64,000 nt of DNA from Flaviflexus equikiangi (GTDB lineage Bacteria; Actinomycetota; Actinomycetes; Actinomycetales; Actinomycetaceae), in contig NZ_CP059676.1 of NCBI RefSeq assembly GCF_014069875.1, forward strand, positions 1,922,001-1,986,000. Direction: 5' to 3'. A program made the translations under genes and the position numbers. Shown here one piece after another: positions 43,993-52,915 of this stretch. The notes beneath the pieces are model-generated. The model worked only from the letters and a program-made list of their open reading frames with translations, searched no databases and was not told the origin of the DNA. Position 1 is the first letter of the stretch; every line of letters starts with the position of its first letter.

Positions 43993-44759
43993 AGGCCCTG
44001 ATCTTCGACTGCGATGGCGTTCTCGCCGATACGGAACTCGACGGTCATCTCGTCGCCTTCAACGAGACATTCGAACACTTCGGGCTGCCATTCCGGTGGA
44101 GCGTCGAGGAGTACGGTGAGCTCTTGGCTGTCGGCGGCGGCAAGGAACGGTTTATCGCCTACATCGGCGATCATCCCGAATATCGCGACGCAATCCCCGA
44201 ATCGCTCGAGGACTTCGTCGTCAAGGTCCACGCCGAGAAGACGAGGCGCTACATCGATCGCGTCGACAAGGGCCTGCTTCCCGGCCGCCCCGGTATTGCA
44301 CGCCTCATCACCGAGGCGCTCGATCAGGGATGGCAGGTTGCGGTGGCTTCCACCTCGGCGCTCAACAGTGTCGAGGCTGTTCTCGCGGCAGCGGTGGGGC
44401 CAAAGACACGCGAGCGCCTGGCGGGAGTGTGGGCGGGCGACATGGCCCGCGCGAAGAAGCCGGCTCCCGACATCTACCTGTTGGCGATGGAGGGGGTGGG
44501 TGTCGACGCCGAGAACGTTGTTGTCGTTGAGGACTCCAATACGGGCGCACGCGCCGCGGCCGCCGCGAACGTACGCTACCTCGTCACCTTGTCAACGTTC
44601 ACGACAAACGAAGAGTTTCCCCGCGCGACGAGCGTGGTCACCAACCTTGGGGAGCCCGGCGCACCAGCGGCGGTCCGGGAGGGGGCGGATGTTCGGCGCG
44701 ACGGCATGATCACCGTGGAGTCGCTCGACGAGATCCTCTCCCTTCCGTTACCCAACTAG
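43989..44759 (+). CDS. CbbY-like HAD phosphatase
   Basis: A 256-residue HAD-IA hydrolase: nucleophile FDCDGVLADTE (residues 6-16), FNETFEHFGL, the CbbY-type GGGKERF motif, ASTSALNSV, the Lys in RAKKPAPDIYL and VVEDSNTGARA. CbbY proteins remove xylulose 1,5-bisphosphate, an inhibitor made by RuBisCO, but relatives occur without RuBisCO. Here it closes the G1P dehydrogenase-DhaKL-TIM-aldolase operon, so a repair or pathway phosphatase role is likely; beta-phosphoglucomutase is the alternative. Confidence 0.83.
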   Translation: MKALIFDCDGVLADTELDGHLVAFNETFEHFGLPFRWSVEEYGELLAVGGGKERFIAYIGDHPEYRDAIPESLEDFVVKVHAEKTRRYIDRVDKGLLPGRPGIARLITEALDQGWQVAVASTSALNSVEAVLAAAVGPKTRERLAGVWAGDMARAKKPAPDIYLLAMEGVGVDAENVVVVEDSNTGARAAAAANVRYLVTLSTFTTNEEFPRATSVVTNLGEPGAPAAVREGADVRRDGMITVESLDEILSLPLPN

Positions 44760-44776
44760 AGCGGGATCCGCCCGTT

Positions 44777-45547
44777 CTACAGGTTGTACGAGTAGGACAG
44801 GCGGATCCTATCGCCTCGCAAGAGTATCCTCGTGTACTCGAACGGCACACCGGCGGGTGTGCTCACCTGCTGCCGCAGCAGGAGCAGCGGCTCTCCCGGG
44901 TTGATGCTGAGCTTCTCGCCCTCCCAGCGGGATGCTCTCGTGGATTCGAGGGTCTCTTCGACTCGCCCCATGACCAGACCGTATTCGCGGTCCAGGATGA
45001 CGCAGAGCTGTTCACTGACAGCATCCTCGTCCAGGAGCGTCGGTGCGAGGGCACGGGGAACGTGCGAGATGTGGAGGGATACCGGTTCGTCTTCGACGCG
45101 GCGAAGACGCGTCACGCTCACGACCTCGTCACCCTCGGCGATCGTGAGATGGGAGGCGATGTGCTTGTCCGCCTTCTCGATCACAGCGTCGATCACTTCG
45201 GTGGACGTGCGATAACCGGCATCCTCCAGCTGCTGTCTCATCCCGGTATAGGCCGGGGACTTGGTCGAGATCTTTCCAGGAGCCACGTATGTCCCTTTGC
45301 CCTGCACCCGGAACAGCAGGCCCTCGTTCACAAGCGAGGTCAGCACCTGCCGGACCGTCATGCGGCTCAGGCCGTACTCTCGGTTCAGCTCATGCTCGGA
45401 GGGTATCTTCGTGTTGGGAGGCCACTCTCCTGCCTCGATACGAGTTCGGAGTATGTCGCCCAGCTGCTGATAGAGGGGAACAGCAGATGTTCGATCGAGC
45501 GACTTTTCCCCGGGATTCACCGCCGCGGGATCAATGATCGATGACAT
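44777..45547 (-). CDS. GntR/HutC-family regulator (UTRA domain), second copy
   Basis: A 256-residue regulator with GntR winged helix (PLYQQLGDILRTRIEAGEW, SEHELNREYGLSRMTVRQVL), the GKGTYVAPGK linker and a UTRA effector domain ending RGDRIRLSYSYNL. It resembles the copy at 33,348. AAGGAGG precedes the ATG. Its promoter (minus strand TTGTTT, 17 bp, TATACA) overlaps one TTGTATAG box, and a second box overlaps the promoter of the divergent E1 gene, implying autoregulation and control of the dehydrogenase complex. Confidence 0.88.
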   Translation of the reverse strand: MSSIIDPAAVNPGEKSLDRTSAVPLYQQLGDILRTRIEAGEWPPNTKIPSEHELNREYGLSRMTVRQVLTSLVNEGLLFRVQGKGTYVAPGKISTKSPAYTGMRQQLEDAGYRTSTEVIDAVIEKADKHIASHLTIAEGDEVVSVTRLRRVEDEPVSLHISHVPRALAPTLLDEDAVSEQLCVILDREYGLVMGRVEETLESTRASRWEGEKLSINPGEPLLLLRQQVSTPAGVPFEYTRILLRGDRIRLSYSYNL

Positions 45548-45571
45548 CGAAGAATTCCTCCTTGACCAACG

Positions 45572-45611
45572 TTGTATAGCCTCGTGTACACTTGTAAACA
45601 ATTGTATAGTC
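45572..45611. promoter_or_regulatory. Divergent gntR/E1 promoters with paired TTGTATAG operators
   Basis: TTGTATAG occurs at 45572-45579 and 45602-45609, exactly 30 bp apart. The left copy contains the gntR -10 (TATACA on minus, with TTGTTT at 45596-45601) and the right copy contains TATAGT (45605-45610), a -10 for the E1 gene. A TTGTAAACAA sequence lies between. Confidence 0.65.
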
Positions 45612-45737
45612 TGCGCTAAGCACAAGACAGTGACGATCAACGCAACGTGGCGAAACGCGGCAACCACCACACGTGGCCCGTGGTCCAGCTTAGCGAATGC
45701 ACGACTAACCCGGAATGTTCGACGAAGGAAGTCAATA

Positions 45738-47918
45738 ATGCCGAAGTCCACCAAGCTCCAGACCATGGCTCCGTGGGTCGAGATCGAGAGCACCGACGAC
45801 GATTGGAACGCGTTGTCCGAGAAGGACCTCGTGACGATGCTCAGCCAAATCCATCTCATCCGCGCCTTCGAGGAGTCCGTCCTTGATATGGCGGGACAGA
45901 AGCTCATCAACGGTCCCGCGCACTCGAGCATCGGCCAGGAGGGCGGCGCCGTCGCCTCGATCCTTCCGCTGCGCGTCGACGACCAGATCAACGGATCCCA
46001 CCGCGGACATCACCAGTTCCTCGCCAAGGCCTTCAATGCTGTTGCGGCTGATGGGATGGACGTGCGGGAGGCTCTCGGTGACGACATCGATGACGTTCTC
46101 TACCGCACGCTCGCCGAGATCGCAGGATTGAAGGATGGATACTGCAAGGGCCGCGGCGGATCCATGCACCTGCAGTGGAAGGAGATCGGGGCGATGGGCA
46201 CGAATGCCATCGTCGGCGGCGCTGTCCCCTTCGCCACCGGATTCGCATTCAACGCGAAGGCGCTCGGAACGGACGCCGTGTCCGTGTCCTATTTCGGTGA
46301 CGGCGCCACCAACATCGGCTCCACGCTCGAGGCGATGAACCTCGCGGCGGCATGGGACCTGCCCACCTGCTTCTTCATCGAGAACAACCGCTACGCCGTA
46401 TCGACCACTGCGGAGGAAGCGACCGGCGAGAGCCGACTGTCGGGTCGCGGCCCAGGCTTCGGCATCGCCTCCTGGAGGGTCGACGGCATGGACCCCGTGG
46501 CGGTCCGCATCGCCATGGAGCAGGCATTGGAGTACATGCGGGCGGGCAAGGGTCCGACCGTGATCGAGGCGCTCACCTACCGTTACTTCCACCAGAACGG
46601 CCCGATTCCCGGTTCCGCCTTCGGCTACCGCTCGAAGGATGAGGAGCAGGAATGGCTCGAGCGCGATCCGATCGCGAAGGTCGAGGCGCACCTCGTCCGC
46701 CGCGGACTCATGACAGAGGACGAGGTCAAGGCATTCCGGCGCGCCGCGAAGTCCGCCATGGCGCCGATCGTCGACCGCATCATCGAGGACGATCCCGACG
46801 GGAAGCCGGGCTCGAAACGGATTCGTCCCGACCTGTGGCCCGATCCCGCCTTCCTCGACGTTGGACTGCGCGGCGAGACAGACTCGGTGCCCGAGAGCGA
46901 CTGCGTCGAGATCGACGACATCCCCGAAACGGATCTGGTCGAGACGAAGTTCCTTGATGCGGTGGCGTCGACCATGCACAGGAGAATGTCCGAAGACGAC
47001 CGCATCTATGTCATGGGTGAGGACGTCCACAAGCTGAACGGCGGTTCTCGCGGTGCCACGAAGGGCCTTCCCGAGGCCTTCCCGGGACGCGTTCTCGGCA
47101 CACCCATTTCCGAGGCGGCCTTTACCGGCTTGGGTGGTGGCATGGCGCTCGACGGCAGGCTCTACCCCGTCGTCGAACTCATGTACGCCGACTTCATCTG
47201 GGTAGCCGCCGACCAGATCTTCAACCAGATCGGCAAAGCGCGACACATGTTCGGAGGCCAGCATCCCATGTCGATGCTCCTCCGCATCAAGATCGGCACC
47301 CGCACCGGCTACGGTTCCCAGCACTCCATGGATCCTGCCGGTATTCTCGCCACGAATCCGGGATGGCGAATCATCGCCCCATCCACGCCATACGACTACA
47401 TCGGCCTGCTCAATGCCGCCATGAAGCTCGGCGATCCCGTGGCAGTCCTCGAGCATGATGCGGATCTGTACCGAAGTGTCGGATTGGCACCGAAGGATCG
47501 CGACTTCACACTGCCCGTCGGCAAGGCGGCACTGCGCACCGAGGGCGACGACGTGACCGTCATCAGCTACCTGTCGATGGTCGCACAGTCGATCGAGGCG
47601 GCAGAGAAGACCGGCGTGAGCGCCGATGTCATCGATCTTCGCTGGCTCGACAAGGCGAGCATCGACTGGGACACGATCGAGACCTCCGTCAAGAAGACCA
47701 ACCGGATTCTCATCGTCGAGCAGGCCAACCAGGGCACATCGTACGGCGGTTGGCTCGCTGACGAGATCCAGCGCAGATTCTTCGACTGGCTCGACGCTCC
47801 CGTCATGCGGGTCCACGGCTCAGAGTCGTCCCCCAGCATCTCCAAAGTCCTTGAGGCTGCAGCACTGGCCGACGTCAACGACGTAGCGGACGCTCTCGTC
47901 GCGCTGCGCGACATGTGA
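45738..47918 (+). CDS. 2-Oxoacid dehydrogenase E1, fused alpha and beta subunits
   Basis: A 726-residue fusion. The alpha half (about 1-350) has the ThDP motif G187-D-G-ATNIGS with GRGGSMHL and HRGHHQF. The beta half (about 395-726) has MGEDVHKLNGGSRGATKGL and ELMYADF, as in acetoin and branched-chain type E1. The donor 2-oxoacid or acetoin-like substrate is unknown. It is followed 20 bp later by the E2 gene; no E3 is present in the window, so a housekeeping lipoamide dehydrogenase must serve. ATG 45738 follows AAGGAA. Confidence 0.88.
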   Translation: MPKSTKLQTMAPWVEIESTDDDWNALSEKDLVTMLSQIHLIRAFEESVLDMAGQKLINGPAHSSIGQEGGAVASILPLRVDDQINGSHRGHHQFLAKAFNAVAADGMDVREALGDDIDDVLYRTLAEIAGLKDGYCKGRGGSMHLQWKEIGAMGTNAIVGGAVPFATGFAFNAKALGTDAVSVSYFGDGATNIGSTLEAMNLAAAWDLPTCFFIENNRYAVSTTAEEATGESRLSGRGPGFGIASWRVDGMDPVAVRIAMEQALEYMRAGKGPTVIEALTYRYFHQNGPIPGSAFGYRSKDEEQEWLERDPIAKVEAHLVRRGLMTEDEVKAFRRAAKSAMAPIVDRIIEDDPDGKPGSKRIRPDLWPDPAFLDVGLRGETDSVPESDCVEIDDIPETDLVETKFLDAVASTMHRRMSEDDRIYVMGEDVHKLNGGSRGATKGLPEAFPGRVLGTPISEAAFTGLGGGMALDGRLYPVVELMYADFIWVAADQIFNQIGKARHMFGGQHPMSMLLRIKIGTRTGYGSQHSMDPAGILATNPGWRIIAPSTPYDYIGLLNAAMKLGDPVAVLEHDADLYRSVGLAPKDRDFTLPVGKAALRTEGDDVTVISYLSMVAQSIEAAEKTGVSADVIDLRWLDKASIDWDTIETSVKKTNRILIVEQANQGTSYGGWLADEIQRRFFDWLDAPVMRVHGSESSPSISKVLEAAALADVNDVADALVALRDM

Positions 47919-47938
47919 GCTAGGGAAGGAACTTTTCA

Positions 47939-49252
47939 ATGGCTAAGTATTTCACCATGCCCGGACTCTCGGCGGATGCCGAGGAGGCACTGCTCGAAGA
48001 ATGGCTGATCACCGAGGGCGAGGAGCTCTCCGCCGGCCACCCCATTGCGACCGTTGAGACCGACAAGGCCGTTGTCGACATCGACATCAACGATGATGGC
48101 ATCGTCCACAAGATCCTCGTCGAACCGGGCGTCTCTGTTCCCGTCGGGGATCCCATCCTCGTCCTGCGTGGCGCAGATGAGGCACCGGAAGAGGCTGAGA
48201 AGCTCGTCCTGCTCGCCGGCGGATCCAACGCCGAAGCCTCCGCACCGGCCGTCCCGGACGTCGAGCACGAGGCGGCACCCCCGGCAGAGCTCCACGCACC
48301 GGCGAAGTCGGCACCCGAGCCGGGTGCCCCCGATTCGGTCGTCCACGCGGCTCCTGCCCGCGAAGGCCGCCTGTTCGTGACTCCGATCGTGCGGCGCCTG
48401 GCCAGGGAAGCTGGCCTGGACTTGTCGTCCGTGACGGGGACGGGCGCGAATGGTCGGATTATTCGGCGAGACTTCGAGAAGGCGCTCGCGGAGCGGACCT
48501 CCCCAACAGCACCGGCGACTGCGGCAGAACCGCCGGTCGTCGATAGTCCGGCAATCGACCTGGCCGCCTACCCGGGGGCCGAACTTGTCGAGCATTCGAA
48601 GATCAGGAGGATCGTGGCGCGCAGGCTGCAGCAGTCGAAGCGGGAAGCGCCCCATTTCTACCTGCGCCGCTCCGTGCAGGTTGACGACTTGCTGGCGTTG
48701 CGCACGAAGCTGAACAGCAGCTCGACGGTTCGCATTTCGGTCAATGATCTTGTTGTCAAAGCAGCCGCGAAGGCTCTTGCCGAGTTCCCCGAGGTCAACT
48801 CGGTCTGGGATGACGCAGGGTCCTATCGTCTCGCGACGGTCGATGTTGCTGTCGCCGTCGCATCCGACCGGGCCCTGGTCACTCCGGTCGTCCGCAGGGC
48901 TGACAATCTCGCACTCTCAGCCCTGTCGACCACGATCAAGGACCTCGCGTCGCGCGCCAGCGAGAATCGGCTCAAGCAGGACGAGCTCGTCGGCGGCGCA
49001 CTGACGGTCTCGAACCTGGGAATGTTTGGGATCGAGAGCTTCGATGCCATCATCAACCCGCCGCAGTCGGCAATACTCGCTGTCGGCGCCGCACTGAAGA
49101 AGCCCATCGTCGTCGATGACCGTATCGAGATCGGGACAGTGATGGAGCTGTCGATCTCTGTTGATCACCGCAGCGTCGACGGCGCCTTGGCCGCGCAGTT
49201 CCTTGGCAGGATTGCAGAGCTCCTCGAAGCCCCGTTCGGGCTGCTGATCTAG
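47939..49252 (+). CDS. Dihydrolipoamide acyltransferase E2
   Basis: A 437-residue acyltransferase core of the complex. Domains in order: one lipoyl domain with the lipoylated Lys43 (VETDKAVVDI), an Ala/Pro-rich linker, an E3/E1-binding domain (about 140-175, VTPIVRRLAREAG, GANGRIIRRDFEKA) and the catalytic domain with D409-H410-R-S-V-D-G. The peripheral-binding domain requires an E3 encoded elsewhere. It is paired with the fused E1 upstream. Confidence 0.92.
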   Translation: MAKYFTMPGLSADAEEALLEEWLITEGEELSAGHPIATVETDKAVVDIDINDDGIVHKILVEPGVSVPVGDPILVLRGADEAPEEAEKLVLLAGGSNAEASAPAVPDVEHEAAPPAELHAPAKSAPEPGAPDSVVHAAPAREGRLFVTPIVRRLAREAGLDLSSVTGTGANGRIIRRDFEKALAERTSPTAPATAAEPPVVDSPAIDLAAYPGAELVEHSKIRRIVARRLQQSKREAPHFYLRRSVQVDDLLALRTKLNSSSTVRISVNDLVVKAAAKALAEFPEVNSVWDDAGSYRLATVDVAVAVASDRALVTPVVRRADNLALSALSTTIKDLASRASENRLKQDELVGGALTVSNLGMFGIESFDAIINPPQSAILAVGAALKKPIVVDDRIEIGTVMELSISVDHRSVDGALAAQFLGRIAELLEAPFGLLI

Positions 49253-49255
49253 TCC

Positions 49256-49287
49256 GGAAGGGCCCACCCGTGCGGGTGGGCCCTTCC
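49256..49287 (+). terminator. Terminator after E2
   Basis: A perfect 14-bp stem (49256-49269 with 49274-49287) and gtgc loop begins three bases after the E2 stop and separates the E1-E2 unit from the kinase unit. Confidence 0.82.
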
Positions 49288-49395
49288 TCAAGCGGACCTG
49301 CATCCGCCTACCAATCACCCTCACTATATGGGGGACTATTGGCCTAGTCACATCATCATAATGGTCACACCTGTCTGTGTTCAAGGAGGAACAAC

Positions 49396-50950
49396 ATGGA
49401 ATACGTTATGGGCATCGATGCCGGAACGTCCGTTGTCAAGGCAACTATTTTCAGTCTGGAAGGCCGCGAAGTGGCGCGAGCGGCACGCACCGTGCCGATC
49501 CACAACCCCGAGTCGTACATGGCGGAGGAGAATCTCCACGATGTGTGGATGGCCGCCGTTGACGCGATCAGCGATTCTCTCACCGGCAGTGCTATCACGC
49601 CCGATAGGATTCGCGCCGTTGCCGTCACCGGCCAGGGCGATGGTTCTTGGCTGGTCGACACCGCCGGCAACCCGGTCGGTCCCGCGATCCTCTGGACGGA
49701 TGGGAGGGCGGGAGACATCGTCGATCGCTGGGGAGAGGACGGCACGCTCTCGAAGACGTTCAAGAAGACAGGTGGAGGACCGTATGCGGGAACCACCGCC
49801 GCTATCCTCAGGTGGCGGATCGAGAATCAGCCCGAACTGGTCGAACGGGACGATATCCGCAATGTGTATTGCAAGGACTGGGTGAGCTACAAACTGTCCG
49901 GGGAACTCAACTCGGACCCCTCGGACTATTCGCTCATGGGGATCGACACTGTCAACCGGACGTTCGACGATGAGCTGCTCGACGACTTCGGGATCACCGC
50001 CGTCAAGAAATGGCTTCCCGAGCTGAAGAAGAACACTGACCAGGTCGGCACGGTGACAACACAGGCCTCACACCAGACCGGACTTCGGCCCGGAACTCCC
50101 GTCTTCAAGGGCGGGGTTGATATTTCGTGCTCGTCGCTCGGGTGTGGCGTTGCGGCCCCGGGGACTGCGATGGCGGTTATCGGCACGGCCGGCATCGTCA
50201 CCGTCGCGACCGATCGTCCCGAGGAGGCTTTCACCCCCACCGACGTCGGTTGGCTCATCCCGCACACGGAGACGACCTGGATCAGGTCGCTCGGCATGAG
50301 CTCGGCCACCCCGAACCTCGAATGGTTCCTGCGGGAGTTCGGAGACAGGTTCCGGGAGGAGGCCCATTCGATCGAGGGACGCAACCTCTTCGACTATCTC
50401 GATCAGGAGTTGGGGGAAGATGCCGGTGGGGTCCGGCGGCATCCTCTACCACGGCTACAACGCACCGGGCGGGGAACGCGCTCCCTTCATCAAGCCGAGC
50501 GCCCGCGCCTCCTTCAACGGTCTCACCGGAAGCCACACGAGGTGGCACATGCTGAAATCCGTGTACGAGGGTGTCGCCCTCGGCATTCGGGACTGCCTTG
50601 ATCCGATCCCCGTCACCGTCGAGTCGATCAACATGGCTGGCGGTGGGGTCAACTCCCCCGTCTGGAGCCAGATCTTCGCTGATGTTCTCGGCCGTCAAGT
50701 AGTCGTTCCCGCCGGGACCGAGTTCGGCGCGAAGGGAGCGGCGATCTGCGCGGCGACCGGCGTGGGACTGTACGACTCGCTCGAGGAGGGGGTCAAAGCA
50801 ACTGTCGAGCCCCTCCGCATCTACGAACCGGATGCTGCGAAGACGGAACTGTATGACGAGCTGTACGACATCTATCTCAAGCAGCGCATCGCGACCCAAG
50901 ACGTCTGGGATGACCTGCAGGCATTCACCCGAAAGGCAAGCAAGGCGTGA
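49396..50950 (+). pseudogene. FGGY carbohydrate kinase, frameshifted
   Basis: Two reading frames together encode one FGGY kinase. The N-terminal part (from ATG 49396) has GIDAGTSVVKAT, TGQGDGSWLVD and WTDGRAGD; the C-terminal part (to 50950) has PVGSGGILYHGYNAPGGERAP and AGGGVNSPVWSQ. The join is a run of five G at 50412-50416. Removing one G gives an uninterrupted 517-residue protein reading ELGKMPVGSGG across the junction. As given, the first frame runs on out of frame to about 50,601. TGQGDG and IDAGTS are typical of erythritol and L-xylulose kinases. AAGGAGG precedes the ATG. This may be a real mutation or a sequencing error. The dehydrogenase gene overlaps its stop (GTGA). Confidence 0.85.
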
Positions 50951-52005
50951 AAGCTATCGTCAAGACTGGTGATGGGCAGGTCGGGCTCCGCGAGGTCCCC
51001 GATCTGCCCCCGCCGGGCCCTGGCACGATCACCGTGAATGTTGCCGCCACAGGAATCTGCGGGACAGATCGGGGTGAGATCGCCGGCACCGACGGCCTGA
51101 TACCGAGGATTCTGGGTCATGAGGTCGCTGGTGTCGTGGCCGCGATCGGCGGCCCCGTCCCGGGCGTACCGATCGCGGTGTCCGTGGGGGACCGCGTGGT
51201 CCTCGAGACGGACGCCTACCTGTGCAGGTCGTGCCACTGGTGCCGGACGGAGCAGTTCAACCGGTGCCCGTCACGGACTGGGATCGGCCGCACGGCTGAT
51301 GGCGGTCTGGCCGAGCAGATCACGATCCGTGCCGATGCTGTTCACCGCTTGCCCGAAACGGTATCTCTGCTCGAAGGCGCACTGCTGGAGCCTCTCGCGG
51401 TCGCGGTTCACGCGGTCCTCGAGGGTCCTTTCGCGGTTGGCCCCGGCAGGACAGTGGTGGTGACCGGCCCGGGAACGATGGGGCAGCTCGTCGCCCAGGT
51501 TGCCGGGGCTGTCGGGGCTCGTGTTCTCGTCATCGGTCTCGACCGGCACGAGAAGCGGCTTCACACGGCCCGGCGAAACGGTGCGTTCGCTGCCGTGAGC
51601 GCCGAGACGACGGATGTGCCGGCCTTGATCAATGGCGTGACGGGCGGCATGGGTGCGGACGTCGTGTTCGAGTGCAGCGGCGCCATCTCTCAGGCCGCTG
51701 CCGGACTCGACTATCTCGGAAAGGGCGGCAAGCTCGGCCTTGTCGCCTTCTATAAGGAGCCGCTGACGATCGATGCGATGACGGTGGTGCACAACGAGCT
51801 GGAGGTTGTGGGATGCCGGGGCAAGCGCGCCTCGAGCTTCCGCACGGCACTGTCTCTCCTCGACGGCGGCCGTCTCTCCCTCTCGTCCTTGATCGGATCT
51901 GTCCGACCGTTGGAGGAATGGGACGAGGCAATCGACGAGGTCGGTCAGGGAATCAAGGTGGTCATGACTCCTGGCGGAGCTCCGCTCGACAATCCAGAAC
52001 GGTGA
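50947..52005 (+). CDS. Zinc-dependent alcohol/polyol dehydrogenase
   Basis: A 352-residue medium-chain dehydrogenase. Catalytic zinc ligands C38 and H58-E59, structural zinc C93, C96, C99, C107, and the NAD loop GPGTMGQLVA. It is translationally coupled to the frameshifted FGGY kinase upstream, so together they probably oxidise a polyol and phosphorylate the resulting ketose. A perfect 14-bp hairpin follows. Confidence 0.85.
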   Translation: MKAIVKTGDGQVGLREVPDLPPPGPGTITVNVAATGICGTDRGEIAGTDGLIPRILGHEVAGVVAAIGGPVPGVPIAVSVGDRVVLETDAYLCRSCHWCRTEQFNRCPSRTGIGRTADGGLAEQITIRADAVHRLPETVSLLEGALLEPLAVAVHAVLEGPFAVGPGRTVVVTGPGTMGQLVAQVAGAVGARVLVIGLDRHEKRLHTARRNGAFAAVSAETTDVPALINGVTGGMGADVVFECSGAISQAAAGLDYLGKGGKLGLVAFYKEPLTIDAMTVVHNELEVVGCRGKRASSFRTALSLLDGGRLSLSSLIGSVRPLEEWDEAIDEVGQGIKVVMTPGGAPLDNPER

Positions 52006-52036
52006 CGGGTGCGGCTCCCGCGGGGAGCCGCACCCG
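52006..52036. terminator. Bidirectional terminator between the dehydrogenase and deoR
   Basis: A perfect 14-bp stem (cgggtgcggctccc, 52006-52019, with 52023-52036) and gcg loop fills the 34-bp gap between convergent stop codons at 52005 and 52040. Confidence 0.82.
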
Positions 52037-52039
52037 GCG

Positions 52040-52819
52040 CTACGGGAGCGGGCGTGCGACCTTGACGGTTGCCCCACGCTGGCGCAGTGCGGAGATTGTC
52101 TGATCGTCCGTGCCAGCATCGAGGACGACAGTGTCGAAGTCGGCCGTGTCGGCGACGCGGTGGAGGGCAGTGCGTCCGAACTTGGAATGCGTGACAGCAA
52201 GATGTTTGTGGGATGCCGCGGCAAGCATGAGCGACTTGTATTCTGCGACAGCCTCGTATGGATGGTAGACGACGCCGTCACTGATCGCGGCCGCTGACAC
52301 GAACGCATGATCGGCGCGCACACGCTTGAGCATCTCGATGCCGGAGGGGCCGTAGTTCGCGTCCAGGTGACGATCATAGTGGCCACCGAGGGTGATGAGC
52401 TCCCAGTCGGGGACGGCACCCGCGAGCGCGATGATCGACCAGTTGTTGGTGATGACGGTGAGGCCACCGACATGCGTATAGGCCTTGAGGACGGAGTAGA
52501 CGGTCGAGGAGTCGTCGCACAGGATCGATGTTCCCCGGCTGATGTAGGGCTCGAACTCGGCTGCCAGAGTCGCTTTCACGTCTTCTTCTTGAGTGAGCCG
52601 ATACTTCATGGACGTCTCGCTGAGGGAGGTTGCGACCGCTGTCACCTCTCCCCTCGAGCGGACGATGACGCGATCTTCTTCGAGTTCCGAGAGGTCCCGA
52701 TAGATCGTCATGGGCGATGCATCGACAAGCTTGAGAATGTCCTCGACTCGGACCGTTCCCTCGTTCAGAACGTACTCGGCAAGCATCTGTTGCCGTTCGT
52801 TCTTACTCAGTTGAGCCAC
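52040..52819 (-). CDS. DeoR-family repressor of the polyol operon
   Basis: A 259-residue classic DeoR regulator: HTH at about 22-43 (VRVEDILKLVDASPMTIYRDL) and a sugar-phosphate-binding domain with ILCDDSSTVYSVL and LGGHYDRHLDANYG. It is the last gene of the leftward unit beginning at 59,934, but a hairpin at 52,883-52,908 precedes it, so its level is probably set separately from the enzymes. It likely represses that unit. Confidence 0.87.
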   Translation of the reverse strand: MAQLSKNERQQMLAEYVLNEGTVRVEDILKLVDASPMTIYRDLSELEEDRVIVRSRGEVTAVATSLSETSMKYRLTQEEDVKATLAAEFEPYISRGTSILCDDSSTVYSVLKAYTHVGGLTVITNNWSIIALAGAVPDWELITLGGHYDRHLDANYGPSGIEMLKRVRADHAFVSAAAISDGVVYHPYEAVAEYKSLMLAAASHKHLAVTHSKFGRTALHRVADTADFDTVVLDAGTDDQTISALRQRGATVKVARPLP

Positions 52820-52882
52820 GTGCTTCCTCCCTCTCTTTACATCTCAGGGTAACTGTTGTCATGTAGCGATAGCGAAACGACG

Positions 52883-52908
52883 GTGCCGGGAGCTTTTGCT
52901 CCCGGCAC
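52883..52908 (-). terminator. Hairpin between dehydrogenase and deoR
   Basis: An 11-bp perfect stem (52883-52893 with 52898-52908) and tttt loop lies 8 bp after the dehydrogenase stop on the minus strand. It could attenuate read-through into deoR. Confidence 0.65.
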
Positions 52909-52915
52909 GCCATCT

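Noticed and set aside
45732-47816. A 694-codon open frame on the minus strand opposite the fused E1 gene
   Set aside because: Its translation has no recognisable domain and is rich in Arg/His/Val typical of antisense frames in high-GC DNA; the plus-strand E1 motifs are unambiguous.
50412-50416. Programmed ribosomal frameshift in the FGGY kinase
   Set aside because: No downstream stimulatory structure or internal Shine-Dalgarno spacing was evident, and FGGY kinases do not use programmed shifts; a point indel or sequencing error is simpler.
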